Assembly: GCA_016209665.1 (NCBI GenBank)
Contig: JACQVT010000692.1
Span: 1 to 11,122 of the forward strand
Length of the DNA: 11,122 nucleotides
From: Planctomycetota bacterium
Lineage (GTDB): Bacteria; Planctomycetota; Phycisphaerae; UBA1845; PWPN01
Reading direction: 5' to 3'
This document shows positions 1-6,165 of the stretch, in pieces. The stretch's first letter is position 1, and the number at the start of each line of letters is the position of its first letter. Below the pieces are notes generated by a model. That model was not told the origin of the DNA and did no database searches. It saw nothing but the letters and a program-made list of their open reading frames with translations. The position numbers and the translations under genes were made by a program.

Positions 1-39
1 GAGAATGGAGAATGGAGAATGGAGAATGGAGAATGGAGA
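1..39. repeat. 7-bp tandem repeat, about 5.5 copies
   Basis: The unit GAGAATG is repeated five times without error, followed by a partial unit, and the array may continue to the left of the window. It lies upstream of the TauE/SafE gene. A second heptamer array in the opposite orientation follows at 79-106. No function can be read from it. Confidence 0.95.
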
Positions 40-78
40 CAGGATAGCGGGCGGCGGCGCCGATGACTGAAGCGGTGT

Positions 79-106
79 CTCCACTCTCCACTCTCGACTC
101 TCCATG
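79..106. repeat. Degenerate 7-bp repeat, inverted relative to 1-39
   Basis: Four heptamers in a row read CTCCACT, CTCCACT, CTCGACT and CTCCATG. The reverse complement of the unit is a rotation of GAGAGTG, which differs from the upstream GAGAATG unit by one base. The two arrays therefore form a long imperfect inverted repeat with A-C mismatches. This array lies within the possible N-terminal extension of the downstream permease and argues that the extension is not protein-coding. Confidence 0.8.
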
Positions 107-113
107 CGGCAAC

Positions 114-845
114 ATGCACGAGATCCTCATCTTTGTATCCATCGTGTGTCTGGCCGCGTTGATACAAGCCTTCGTCGGCTTTGCCGGAGCGTTGACTGCC
201 GTCCCCTTGTTCGCGGTATTTCTCTCCCCGAAAGAGGCCATCCCGACGTACAACATGGTCATGCTGCTGATCGACGTGTGGCTGGTGTTCGAGGCCCGCC
301 GTCACGTGCAGTGGCGGAGCGTCGGCAAGCTCCTGCTGGGCGGGTGCGTCGGGGTCCCCATCGGTGCCTTCGGACTCAAGCACCTGCCGGTGGGAGTCAT
401 CAATGTCGTCATCAGCGTGATCACCTGCACGTTCGCGATCCTCCTGCTGATGAAGGTCCGAATCCGCCTGAGGGGGACCACCGGCACCCAGGTGGGCGTC
501 GGTCTCCTGAGCGGCCTGCTGGGCGGCTGCATCTCTCAGCCCGGGCCGCCGGTGACCCTCTATGGCCTCGCCCGCGACTGGGACAAGAACACCTTCCGGA
601 CGACGCTTCTGAGCTATTTCATGTGCCTCTGTGCGATGGCCGTCGTCTCCTACTGGTGGGTGGGTCTGATCGCCCGGAAGAACCTGATGGCCTTCTCCGC
701 CACCGTCGTGCCGGCGATTCTGGCTTCGGGGATCGGGCTCGTTCTCAAGAACCGGGCCAGCGAAGCAGGATTCCGTCGGGCAGTCCTGATGGTCGTCATC
801 GCGGTCAGCATCATCAGCGTCTCGCGGTCGCTGTGGAGATGGTGA
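114..845 (+). CDS. TauE/SafE-family membrane permease (sulfite/organosulfonate exporter-like)
   Basis: This is a polytopic inner-membrane protein of 243 residues, close to the usual TauE/SafE length of about 250. Known members move sulfite, sulfoacetate or related anions, but the substrate here cannot be read. It is hydrophobic throughout, with roughly seven to eight membrane segments. Glycine-rich family-like stretches lie at residues 22-32 (GFAGALTAVPL) and 130-150 (GLLSGLLGG, then a Pro-rich QPGPP turn), consistent with the internal duplication of the family. I chose ATG 114 because the upstream in-frame ATG at 63 would add 17 residues encoded by a simple heptamer repeat, and residue 1 of the shorter form leads directly into a membrane helix. 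No clear Shine-Dalgarno site precedes either start. It converges on the next gene across a 63-bp gap. No sulfur-metabolism genes are nearby, so a sulfite role is only a family guess. Confidence 0.85.
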   Translation: MHEILIFVSIVCLAALIQAFVGFAGALTAVPLFAVFLSPKEAIPTYNMVMLLIDVWLVFEARRHVQWRSVGKLLLGGCVGVPIGAFGLKHLPVGVINVVISVITCTFAILLLMKVRIRLRGTTGTQVGVGLLSGLLGGCISQPGPPVTLYGLARDWDKNTFRTTLLSYFMCLCAMAVVSYWWVGLIARKNLMAFSATVVPAILASGIGLVLKNRASEAGFRRAVLMVVIAVSIISVSRSLWRW

Positions 846-908
846 AGGACCGCGCCGGGGCGTTTGCTCGGGGCCGGCGGGGATGCCATCGAGGTTCTCC
901 GGCCGCCC

Positions 909-2789
909 TCACTCCGCACAGTTCGGATCCGCGAGACGGTCCGGCCCGCTCCAGCACCGCTGAAAGACGGCAAAGTCGACCTGATCCACGTCGTCATCGT
1001 CATCAAGCCGGGCGCTTCGGCAATCAGGGTCAGGCTGCGGCATGGCCGGGCCCGAGGCGCAGCCCGAGAGAATCGCCAGATCGGCCGCATCGACGTCGGC
1101 ATCATAATCCAGATCCGCCCGACAGGAGACGAAAGGCCCGACGGCGAACGGCGTGTTCGTGTTGGCAAAGTACAGCCAGGCGGTGGGGGCGACACCGCAC
1201 CACGTAGGGAGCCAGATGCCATCACCCGACCACGTCTCCTGGTTCGGCAGACCCGGCGGCAGGGGCGGAGTCCCGGGCATGCAACCGCCCGGTTTGCGAG
1301 CTGGGTTCAGCACGTTATCCAGCAGCGATTGGGCCCCGGGGCCACGGGCGCACACGTACTGAGCCACACCCTCATACCAGACCGAAAACGGTCCTTGGCC
1401 ATCCATCGCTTCCACGATGTGCCGGAAGTCCCAGGTCCGTAGCGCCTCGGCCGCGAAACCAAGTGCGGCCAGGCAACGCACCGGCCGACCCGTCGCAACG
1501 TGCAAGGGGCCGCCCCACGCCTGGGAGTCGAGCGAATTCCAGGAGCCGCTCGTGCGCCCCCCGAGCCATCGCTGCTGATCGACATCCCACACGCAGGTGT
1601 CGAGGTAGGCCAGAACCGCGTCCGCTTCGGCATAAAAGGCGGTGGCCTGAAAAGCCCACCACGCGTCAATGTTGCCCTCGGTGACCCAGTGGACGGCCCT
1701 CCCCCCACAATCGTCGTAGAGTTGGGTCTTGAGATAGGCCGCGCCTCGAAGCGCGCTTCGGGCGTACTCCAGACTTTGCACGTGGCCGGCGTACCTGGCG
1801 AGGGCGTAGACCATCCAGGAAGTATCGCCGACCCAGAACTCCGCCGCGGGGTCGTTCATCGACACCGGCAGGCCGGTCGTGGTGTCGTACCGCCGGTGCC
1901 ACGAACCGTCGGGCAACTGCAAGGCGGCGATCGCTTCGGCCAAGTCGGCGGCCTCGTCGGGGTGCTCGTGCATTAGCACCAGCAAGGCCAAGGCCTGATC
2001 GTACAGATAGGCCCACGGCCCCGCGTCGCCTTCCCATGAAGGGATGAGGTGGGTATTCGGATCCTGACGGCCGGCGATCCACTCCGCGGCGTCGGCTGCG
2101 ACGGCCGAATTGCCGGTGAGCCGCTCGAAACCCAAGGGCACGGTCCGGGGTTTACTGTTGGCCGACGCGACGAGGTCGATACACAGCGTGCCGGCGGTGT
2201 TGGGAGGAAGGTGGGAGTAGTCGAGATCGTTCCCGCGGGCGACGGCGATGAGGATTTCACGGATATCGGACCAGTCCAGGACTCCGTCGCCGACGCCCGG
2301 GTCCTGGTCGTTGAACAGCCGGTGGTCGAGGTAGGCGTGGACGCAGGCGGGCACGTGAGCCACCCGCGGGACGTGCAGGATGAACTCGTCGTCGCCGTCC
2401 TTCACCTTGACCTCCAGCCGGTGCTCGGAAGTCGCCGGGCTGCCGCAGTACCACAGCCCGATGAAGTCGTCCTGGCAGAGGTCCAGCGGCTGGGCGAAAT
2501 GATGGTAGGCGATAACCCAGTTTCCCGTGCCCAGGTCATAGTCGATGCGGATGCCGTTGCCATCCACGCCGTCGCAGGTCCCCAGGGCTGCCGACGCCCC
2601 CGCGGGCAGGATCAGGCTCCACTCAGACGGGTCGTCACAGTCCTGAATCACCGCGGTCGACCACGCCAGCCGCGGAAAGTTCCCCGCGGGATCGACCTGC
2701 GGACTCCAGTTCAACTCCGCCGCTGAACCAGGGACGGCGATGCTCAAGCTGAGCGCCAGGAACGTGGCTGCGCGCCGGCGGGCGTGCAT
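909..2789 (-). CDS. Secreted multidomain protein: CBM11-like domain, alpha/alpha-toroid-like domain, dockerin-like tail
   Basis: This is a 626-residue exported protein of unknown exact activity. Residues 1-24 form a Sec signal peptide (Arg-rich start, hydrophobic core, cleavage after GSAA). Residues 45-205 look like a beta-sandwich of the CBM11/CIA30 type: a DCDDPSEW opening, then GNGIRIDYDLG and a WVIAYHHF strand. Residues 227-545 are helical, with repeated aromatic/Gly motifs (GPWAYLYDQALALL at 257, GDTSWMVYALARY at 321, TEGNIDAWWAF at 370, LDSQAWG at 420, VAPTAWLYFA at 533), as in six-hairpin glycosidases and related alpha/alpha toroids. Residues 556-626 hold two Asp-rich, Ca-binding dockerin/EF-hand-like repeats with paired Cys. 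The start at 2789 is fixed by the signal peptide and a GGAGG site at 2797-2801; the open frame continues 128 codons upstream but is not needed. A polysaccharide-active enzyme is plausible, but no catalytic pair can be assigned. Confidence 0.8.
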   Translation of the reverse strand: MHARRRAATFLALSLSIAVPGSAAELNWSPQVDPAGNFPRLAWSTAVIQDCDDPSEWSLILPAGASAALGTCDGVDGNGIRIDYDLGTGNWVIAYHHFAQPLDLCQDDFIGLWYCGSPATSEHRLEVKVKDGDDEFILHVPRVAHVPACVHAYLDHRLFNDQDPGVGDGVLDWSDIREILIAVARGNDLDYSHLPPNTAGTLCIDLVASANSKPRTVPLGFERLTGNSAVAADAAEWIAGRQDPNTHLIPSWEGDAGPWAYLYDQALALLVLMHEHPDEAADLAEAIAALQLPDGSWHRRYDTTTGLPVSMNDPAAEFWVGDTSWMVYALARYAGHVQSLEYARSALRGAAYLKTQLYDDCGGRAVHWVTEGNIDAWWAFQATAFYAEADAVLAYLDTCVWDVDQQRWLGGRTSGSWNSLDSQAWGGPLHVATGRPVRCLAALGFAAEALRTWDFRHIVEAMDGQGPFSVWYEGVAQYVCARGPGAQSLLDNVLNPARKPGGCMPGTPPLPPGLPNQETWSGDGIWLPTWCGVAPTAWLYFANTNTPFAVGPFVSCRADLDYDADVDAADLAILSGCASGPAMPQPDPDCRSARLDDDDDVDQVDFAVFQRCWSGPDRLADPNCAE

Positions 2790-2796
2790 GGGTCCA

Positions 2797-2801
2797 CCTC
2801 C
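2797..2801 (-). promoter_or_regulatory. Ribosome binding site deciding the start at 2789
   Basis: On the minus strand GGAGG is followed by 7 nt and then ATG. It is the only strong site near the candidate starts and lies immediately before a textbook signal peptide. Confidence 0.75.
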
Positions 2802-2807
2802 GCAACC

Positions 2808-2813
2808 AGTATA
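2808..2813 (-). promoter_or_regulatory. Possible -10 box for the secreted toroid protein
   Basis: On the minus strand TATACT stands 18 nt before the start codon. No convincing -35 is seen at 16-18 bp, where the sequence resembles CACAGG. Initiation here would leave a very short leader that only just includes the GGAGG site, so the assignment is weak. Confidence 0.3.
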
Positions 2814-2949
2814 CCCGATAAGTGCGCCTCCCTGTGCGTAGGCCCGTCCATGTCGAGGTCCAGGACCAACCGTCTGTCCGGACACCATGGCCGTCCGCCT
2901 GCCCGGTCCGGGGTGGACACTCCCAAATCCCACGTCCAGGTCGGACGGA

Positions 2950-2978
2950 TTGAGATTCGCCCGAAAACGCGGTAGAAT
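2950..2978 (+). promoter_or_regulatory. Sigma-70-type promoter of the GH25 gene
   Basis: TTGAGA (2950-2955) and TAGAAT (2973-2978) are separated by exactly 17 bp, and each differs from consensus at one position. Predicted transcription starts near 2985, giving a leader of about 43 nt before ATG 3028. The rest of the 2790-3027 divergent intergenic region shows no gene. Confidence 0.65.
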
Positions 2979-3018
2979 ATCAGGCTGCGGAGCGAGCGGT
3001 TCAGCGACCCCTTCTTTC

Positions 3019-3024
3019 GGAGGG
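3019..3024 (+). promoter_or_regulatory. Ribosome binding site deciding the start at 3028
   Basis: GGAGGG is followed closely by ATG 3028. The spacing is a little short, but the motif coincides with the start of the signal peptide and lies downstream of the promoter. The 47-codon in-frame extension from 2887 begins upstream of that promoter. Confidence 0.65.
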
Positions 3025-3027
3025 CTC

Positions 3028-4338
3028 ATGCGATTACGTGCGGTGCCGTCCAGCCGGTCGGGATGGACTCTACGCGGCCTGGTTGCGCTGGCGGGCATGG
3101 TGGTGGCTGCGATCGGATCTTCGGCTTCGGCGGCGCGGCCGCTCGGCGTCGACGTGTCGCAGTTCCAGGGCACGATCGACTGGAACCAGGTCTACGCCGG
3201 CGGCCGCGTGTTCGCGTTCATCCGGGCCACGCACGGTTCGCTCAACGACACGAAATTCCTGTTCAACATGCCGGCCGCCCGCAACGCCGGCGTGCTCGCC
3301 GGCGCCTACCACTTTGCCGTGCCCGTTTACGACGAGGACTACGACCTGCCGGGCGCCCACCCGCAGACCGAGGCCGCCCGCTTCCTGAACCAGGCCCGCA
3401 ACTTCCTCATCCCCGGCTATCTGCGCCCCGTGATCGACGTGGAGCTGGGCGGCGGCCAGACCCCCGTGGGGGCGGCCAACCTTTCCGATTGGACCAACGC
3501 CTGGATCGAGGCCGTCGAGCAGCAGACCGGCGTCGAGGCCATCGTCTATTGCAACAGCAACTACGCGAAGAACTACCTCAACTCCACGCTAGCTTCGCGG
3601 ACGCTGTGGATCGCGGACTGGACCTACCCCAGCAATCCTGATACCGCCCAGCCGACGCACGGCACCGGCCTCTGGTCGAACTGGGTGTTCTGGCAATACT
3701 CCAACATGGGGAACACGGCCGGCAACCCCAGCGTCCCGGGCATCAACGCCCGCGTCGACCTCGACGTGTTCAACGGTACGCTGGCCCAGTTGCAGAACTA
3801 CGTCATCGCCCCGACGGCCGTGATCAGCCTCTCGCCCGCTTCGTTGTCCCGGACCGTCCGCCAGTTCGTGAATCCCGCCAGCCAGACGTTCACGGTCCGC
3901 AACACGGGGCCGGGGACGATGGTCTACGAGGTGCTCACCGCGGGTGCCTGGCTGAGCGTGAATCCCGACGGCGGCACCAGCGCGGGGGAAATCGACACCA
4001 TCACCGTCAGCTACTCGACCGCCGGCCTGAACGTCGGCACGCACAACGGTACGATCATCGTCACGAGCCTGCTGGCCAATAACTCTCCGCAGACGATCGA
4101 AGTGACGATGACCATCACCCCGACCCCCGGCAACCTCGACCACGACGGCGATGTCGATGCGGACGACCTGGCCATCCTCCTCGGTTGCATCACCGGCCCC
4201 GGTCAGGGCCCGCCGGCCGCCGGCTGCGCGGAGGCGGACCTCGACGGGGACGGCGACACGGACCAGTCGGACTTCGGCGTCTTCCAGAGGTGCCTCAGCG
4301 GCACCGGTATTCCTCCGGACCCCTACTGCGCCCCGTAG
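3028..4338 (+). CDS. Secreted GH25 muramidase (lysozyme) with BACON-like and dockerin-like domains
   Basis: This is a 436-residue exported enzyme predicted to cleave the beta-1,4 bond between N-acetylmuramic acid and N-acetylglucosamine in peptidoglycan. Residues 1-35 are a signal peptide ending in SSASA. Residues 38-255 match glycoside hydrolase family 25: GVDVSQFQG with D42, the strand PVIDVE carrying D137 and E139 (the family's catalytic acid pair), WIADW with D197, FWQYS at 221-225, and VDLDVFNG near the domain end. Residues about 265-363 form a BACON/Ig-like beta-sandwich (ISLSPASL, FTVRNTG, WLSVNPDGG). Residues 369-436 hold two Asp-rich dockerin/EF-hand-like repeats (DHDGDVDADDL and DLDGDGDTDQSDF) closely similar to the tail of the divergent neighbour. 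It may degrade prey, competitor or own wall, or a phage-like substrate; the target is inference. No immunity gene is recognised nearby. Confidence 0.92.
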   Translation: MRLRAVPSSRSGWTLRGLVALAGMVVAAIGSSASAARPLGVDVSQFQGTIDWNQVYAGGRVFAFIRATHGSLNDTKFLFNMPAARNAGVLAGAYHFAVPVYDEDYDLPGAHPQTEAARFLNQARNFLIPGYLRPVIDVELGGGQTPVGAANLSDWTNAWIEAVEQQTGVEAIVYCNSNYAKNYLNSTLASRTLWIADWTYPSNPDTAQPTHGTGLWSNWVFWQYSNMGNTAGNPSVPGINARVDLDVFNGTLAQLQNYVIAPTAVISLSPASLSRTVRQFVNPASQTFTVRNTGPGTMVYEVLTAGAWLSVNPDGGTSAGEIDTITVSYSTAGLNVGTHNGTIIVTSLLANNSPQTIEVTMTITPTPGNLDHDGDVDADDLAILLGCITGPGQGPPAAGCAEADLDGDGDTDQSDFGVFQRCLSGTGIPPDPYCAP

Positions 4339-4362
4339 GCCCAGCCGTTCATCCACACCACT

Positions 4363-4375
4363 ACCCGGCACGGGT
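4363..4375 (+). terminator. Weak hairpin after the GH25 gene
   Basis: ACCCG-GCA-CGGGT forms a 5-bp stem with a 3-nt loop, followed by CGGTTTCGATT. The stem is short and the tail only partly T-rich, so intrinsic termination is doubtful. Confidence 0.25.
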
Positions 4376-4446
4376 CGGTTTCGATTCAGTTCGCGGTCAA
4401 CGTCAGCCGCGTCCCCGCCCCAGAATCATCCCCATCGTGGCCGGAT

Positions 4447-4467
4447 GAAGTCTCGATCCGGGACTTC
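4447..4467. repeat. Inverted repeat upstream of the abiE promoter
   Basis: GAAGTC (4447-4452) and GACTTC (4462-4467) are perfect complements, and the stem can extend inward by a T-G and a C-G pair. It ends 2 bp before the proposed -35 box at 4470. It could be an operator for the AbiEi regulator, which in known systems binds inverted repeats in its own promoter, or the end of the GH25 transcript. No T-tract follows. Confidence 0.4.
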
Positions 4468-4469
4468 TG

Positions 4470-4498
4470 TTGCATCAAGTTAGCATTTATGATATGTT
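4470..4498 (+). promoter_or_regulatory. Probable sigma-70-type promoter of the abiE operon, possibly leaderless
   Basis: TTGCAT (4470-4475) and TATGTT (4493-4498) are spaced by exactly 17 bp in a locally AT-rich stretch. Initiation 7 nt downstream would fall on the A of ATG 4505. No Shine-Dalgarno sequence precedes that start, which fits a leaderless message. Confidence 0.5.
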
Positions 4499-4507
4499 AA
4501 TGATATG
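4489..4507. repeat. Direct repeat ATGATATG at 11-bp period over the abiEi start
   Basis: ATGATATG occurs at 4489-4496 and again at 4500-4507, with starts 11 bp apart (about one helical turn). The copies span the proposed -10 box and the start codon. Such spacing would suit a protein binding one DNA face, so an AbiEi operator is possible. Confidence 0.5.
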
Positions 4508-5137
4508 AAATGGGAATCCCTGCTGGCCCTGCTTGGCCACGAGCCGGTCTTCTCGTCGGCGTTGATGCTGGCCGGCAACGTGTCGGTCGCTCAGGTCCGC
4601 TTGCAGTTGTCGCGCTGGGCGAAGGCCGGCCGGCTGCTTCAGCTCCGGCGTGGTGTCTATATACTGGCACCCGCGTGGCGCAAGGCGGAACCTCATCCAT
4701 TTCTGGTAGCTAATATGCTTCAGCGAGGATCATGCGTGAGTTTGCAATCCGCACTGGCGTTCCATGGGGTCATCCCCGAGCACGTGCCGGTGGTGACCAG
4801 TGTCGGGCCCGGCCGCCCGGAGACGGTGCGCAACCCACTGGGCGCCTTCCAATTCAGCCATGTGGCCCGAGGCCTGCTGTACGGCTATACCCGGCTGGAG
4901 GTTGCCCCGCGGCAGTTTGCCTTCGTGGCCTGCCCGGAGAAGGCGTTGCTGGATCTGGTTCACCTGACTCCGGGCGCGGACTCGCCTGCGTACCTTTGTG
5001 AGCTGCGGCTGCAGAACACGGACGCGATGAGTGCCCAGGTGCTGCACGAGTTGGCCGAACGCAGCGGCAGGCCCAAACTGCTCCGGGCGGCCCGGCTCGC
5101 GGGACCGCTTCTCTCCGCCGAGGGGGAGTTGTTATGA
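4505..5137 (+). CDS. abiEi: AbiEi-like antitoxin / transcriptional regulator (type IV TA)
   Basis: This 210-residue protein is the likely antitoxin of a two-gene AbiE system. In characterised systems AbiEi represses its own operon and counteracts the toxin without a stable protein complex. Residues 1-60 look like a winged-helix domain (VSVAQVRLQLSRWAKAGRLL, then a LRRGVYIL wing), the standard AbiEi N-terminus. The remainder has the family-like VSLQSALAFHG motif, a central beta-rich part and CPEKALLDLVHL near residue 140, all typical of AbiEi C-terminal domains. Its length is near the family's usual 200-280. The ATG at 4505 lacks a Shine-Dalgarno site and lies at the predicted transcription start. 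It overlaps the next gene by 4 nt (ATGA), so the pair should be co-translated. The family assignment is firm; activity is inferred. Confidence 0.85.
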   Translation: MKWESLLALLGHEPVFSSALMLAGNVSVAQVRLQLSRWAKAGRLLQLRRGVYILAPAWRKAEPHPFLVANMLQRGSCVSLQSALAFHGVIPEHVPVVTSVGPGRPETVRNPLGAFQFSHVARGLLYGYTRLEVAPRQFAFVACPEKALLDLVHLTPGADSPAYLCELRLQNTDAMSAQVLHELAERSGRPKLLRAARLAGPLLSAEGELL

Positions 5138-5937
5138 AGGAGTATCTCCGACAACTGTTGGGACAAGCCGACAATGACCTCGCCCGCGGGTGCCTGTTGC
5201 GGGAGTATCTCCAGGCCCGGATTCTCGAGTTGTTCCAGGCTCGGGGGGTATTCTTGCGATGGGCGTTTCTGGGGGGCACGGCCTTGCGCTTTCTGTACGC
5301 GATCCCCAGGTTCTCGGACGATCTGGACTTCTCGCTCATCACCCCCGGGGAGGACGCCGGTCTTAGAACGGTGCTCGCTGGCGTAAAGCGTGCGCTGGAA
5401 ATGGAAGGGTACCGAATCGAGGTCAAGGTCAGCGACCGAAAGACAGTTGCTTCCGCTTTCGTCAGATTCCCGGGGCTGCTCCACGAACTCGGGCTCTCGC
5501 CCCATGCGTCACAGGCGCTTTCGATCAAGGTGGAAGTGGATACCCGGCCGCCGTCGGGGGCAGGCATCGAGACCTCCGTGGTCCGTCGGCATGTGACTCT
5601 TCACCTATGCCACCACGACAAGGCGTCCCTGCTGGCAGGCAAACTGCATGCCGTGTTGAGTCGGCCCTGGGCCAAGGGACGAGATCTCTACGACCTCGTC
5701 TGGTACCTGGCCGATCGGACGTGGCCGGCGCCGAACTTGGAACTACTGAATGCCGCACTGGGCCAGACCGGCTGGAAAGGTCCGATCCTGACGGGAGTCA
5801 ACTGGCGCCTCGAGGTCTGGCGACGGATCGAGGCCCTGGATTGGGCCAAGGCCCGAGCCGACGTGCGGCCGTTCCTGGAACGCGAGCGGGACCTTGACCT
5901 CGTGACGGCAGACACGCTCGGCAGTCTCTTGAGCTGA
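5134..5937 (+). CDS. abiEii: AbiEii-like nucleotidyltransferase toxin (type IV TA)
   Basis: This 267-residue protein belongs to the AbiEii/AbiGii/MenT nucleotidyltransferase-like toxins. Relatives halt growth, and some mycobacterial ones transfer nucleotides to tRNA ends. Motif I is clear at residues 46-66: LGGTAL, then SDDLDF, with D63 and D65 as likely metal-binding acids. Motif II is IKVEVD at 131-136. Motif III/IV follows as K170 (LLAGKLHAVL) and KGRDLYDLVWYL at 181-192. No core motif is missing, so the toxin looks intact. Translation is well supported: AGGGGGAG at 5121-5128 is followed by 5 nt and ATG, which overlaps the antitoxin stop. The pair could act in phage defence by abortive infection or in plasmid-like stabilisation; nothing in the sequence decides between them. 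Confidence 0.88.
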   Translation: MKEYLRQLLGQADNDLARGCLLREYLQARILELFQARGVFLRWAFLGGTALRFLYAIPRFSDDLDFSLITPGEDAGLRTVLAGVKRALEMEGYRIEVKVSDRKTVASAFVRFPGLLHELGLSPHASQALSIKVEVDTRPPSGAGIETSVVRRHVTLHLCHHDKASLLAGKLHAVLSRPWAKGRDLYDLVWYLADRTWPAPNLELLNAALGQTGWKGPILTGVNWRLEVWRRIEALDWAKARADVRPFLERERDLDLVTADTLGSLLS

Positions 5938-6052
5938 TCCTGATCGGCCTACGATGGATGGTAGTCGGTTTTCGTGGCCGGCCCGTTGGTCAGCATGTGT
6001 CCGTTCCGCCCCCCGCTGCCCGCGTGGTCCATTTCAAGCTCGGTCACGCCGC

Positions 6053-6082
6053 TTGACACTGTCGGCCATTCCGTTCTATACT
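6053..6082 (+). promoter_or_regulatory. Near-consensus sigma-70 promoter of the dksA-like/lspA/ribD operon
   Basis: TTGACA (6053-6058) is a perfect -35 and TATACT (6077-6082) is one base from consensus, with an 18-bp spacer. Transcription should start near 6089, leaving a leader of about 77 nt before GTG 6166. The remaining 5938-6052 stretch shows no gene, and the 228 bp between the two flanking genes contain nothing else I can name. Confidence 0.75.
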
Positions 6083-6154
6083 TGCCGGACTGGACTTATG
6101 CCGTTTCCTATTGTTGCACAAGAGGTTACATCGAGCGAACGATCCTGCGGTTCC

Positions 6155-6159
6155 GAGGG
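6155..6159 (+). promoter_or_regulatory. Ribosome binding site deciding the GTG start at 6166
   Basis: GAGGG is followed by 6 nt and GTG. An in-frame ATG at 5974 lies upstream of the near-perfect promoter, so it cannot be the start on that transcript. Confidence 0.65.
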
Positions 6160-6165
6160 TTGAGC

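Noticed and set aside
853..879. GC-rich hairpin (CGCCGG/CCGGCG) between the convergent permease and toroid genes
   Set aside because: It has a six-pair stem with a 15-nt loop and no T-tract in either direction. Chance is likely at this GC content.
2790..3173. N-terminal extension of the secreted toroid protein
   Set aside because: The extension would put 128 residues before a typical signal peptide and run across the divergent promoter region of the GH25 gene. A strong GGAGG site supports the shorter form.
5974..6165. N-terminal extension of the TraR/DksA-like protein
   Set aside because: It starts upstream of a near-perfect promoter, and its residues look like translated non-coding DNA.
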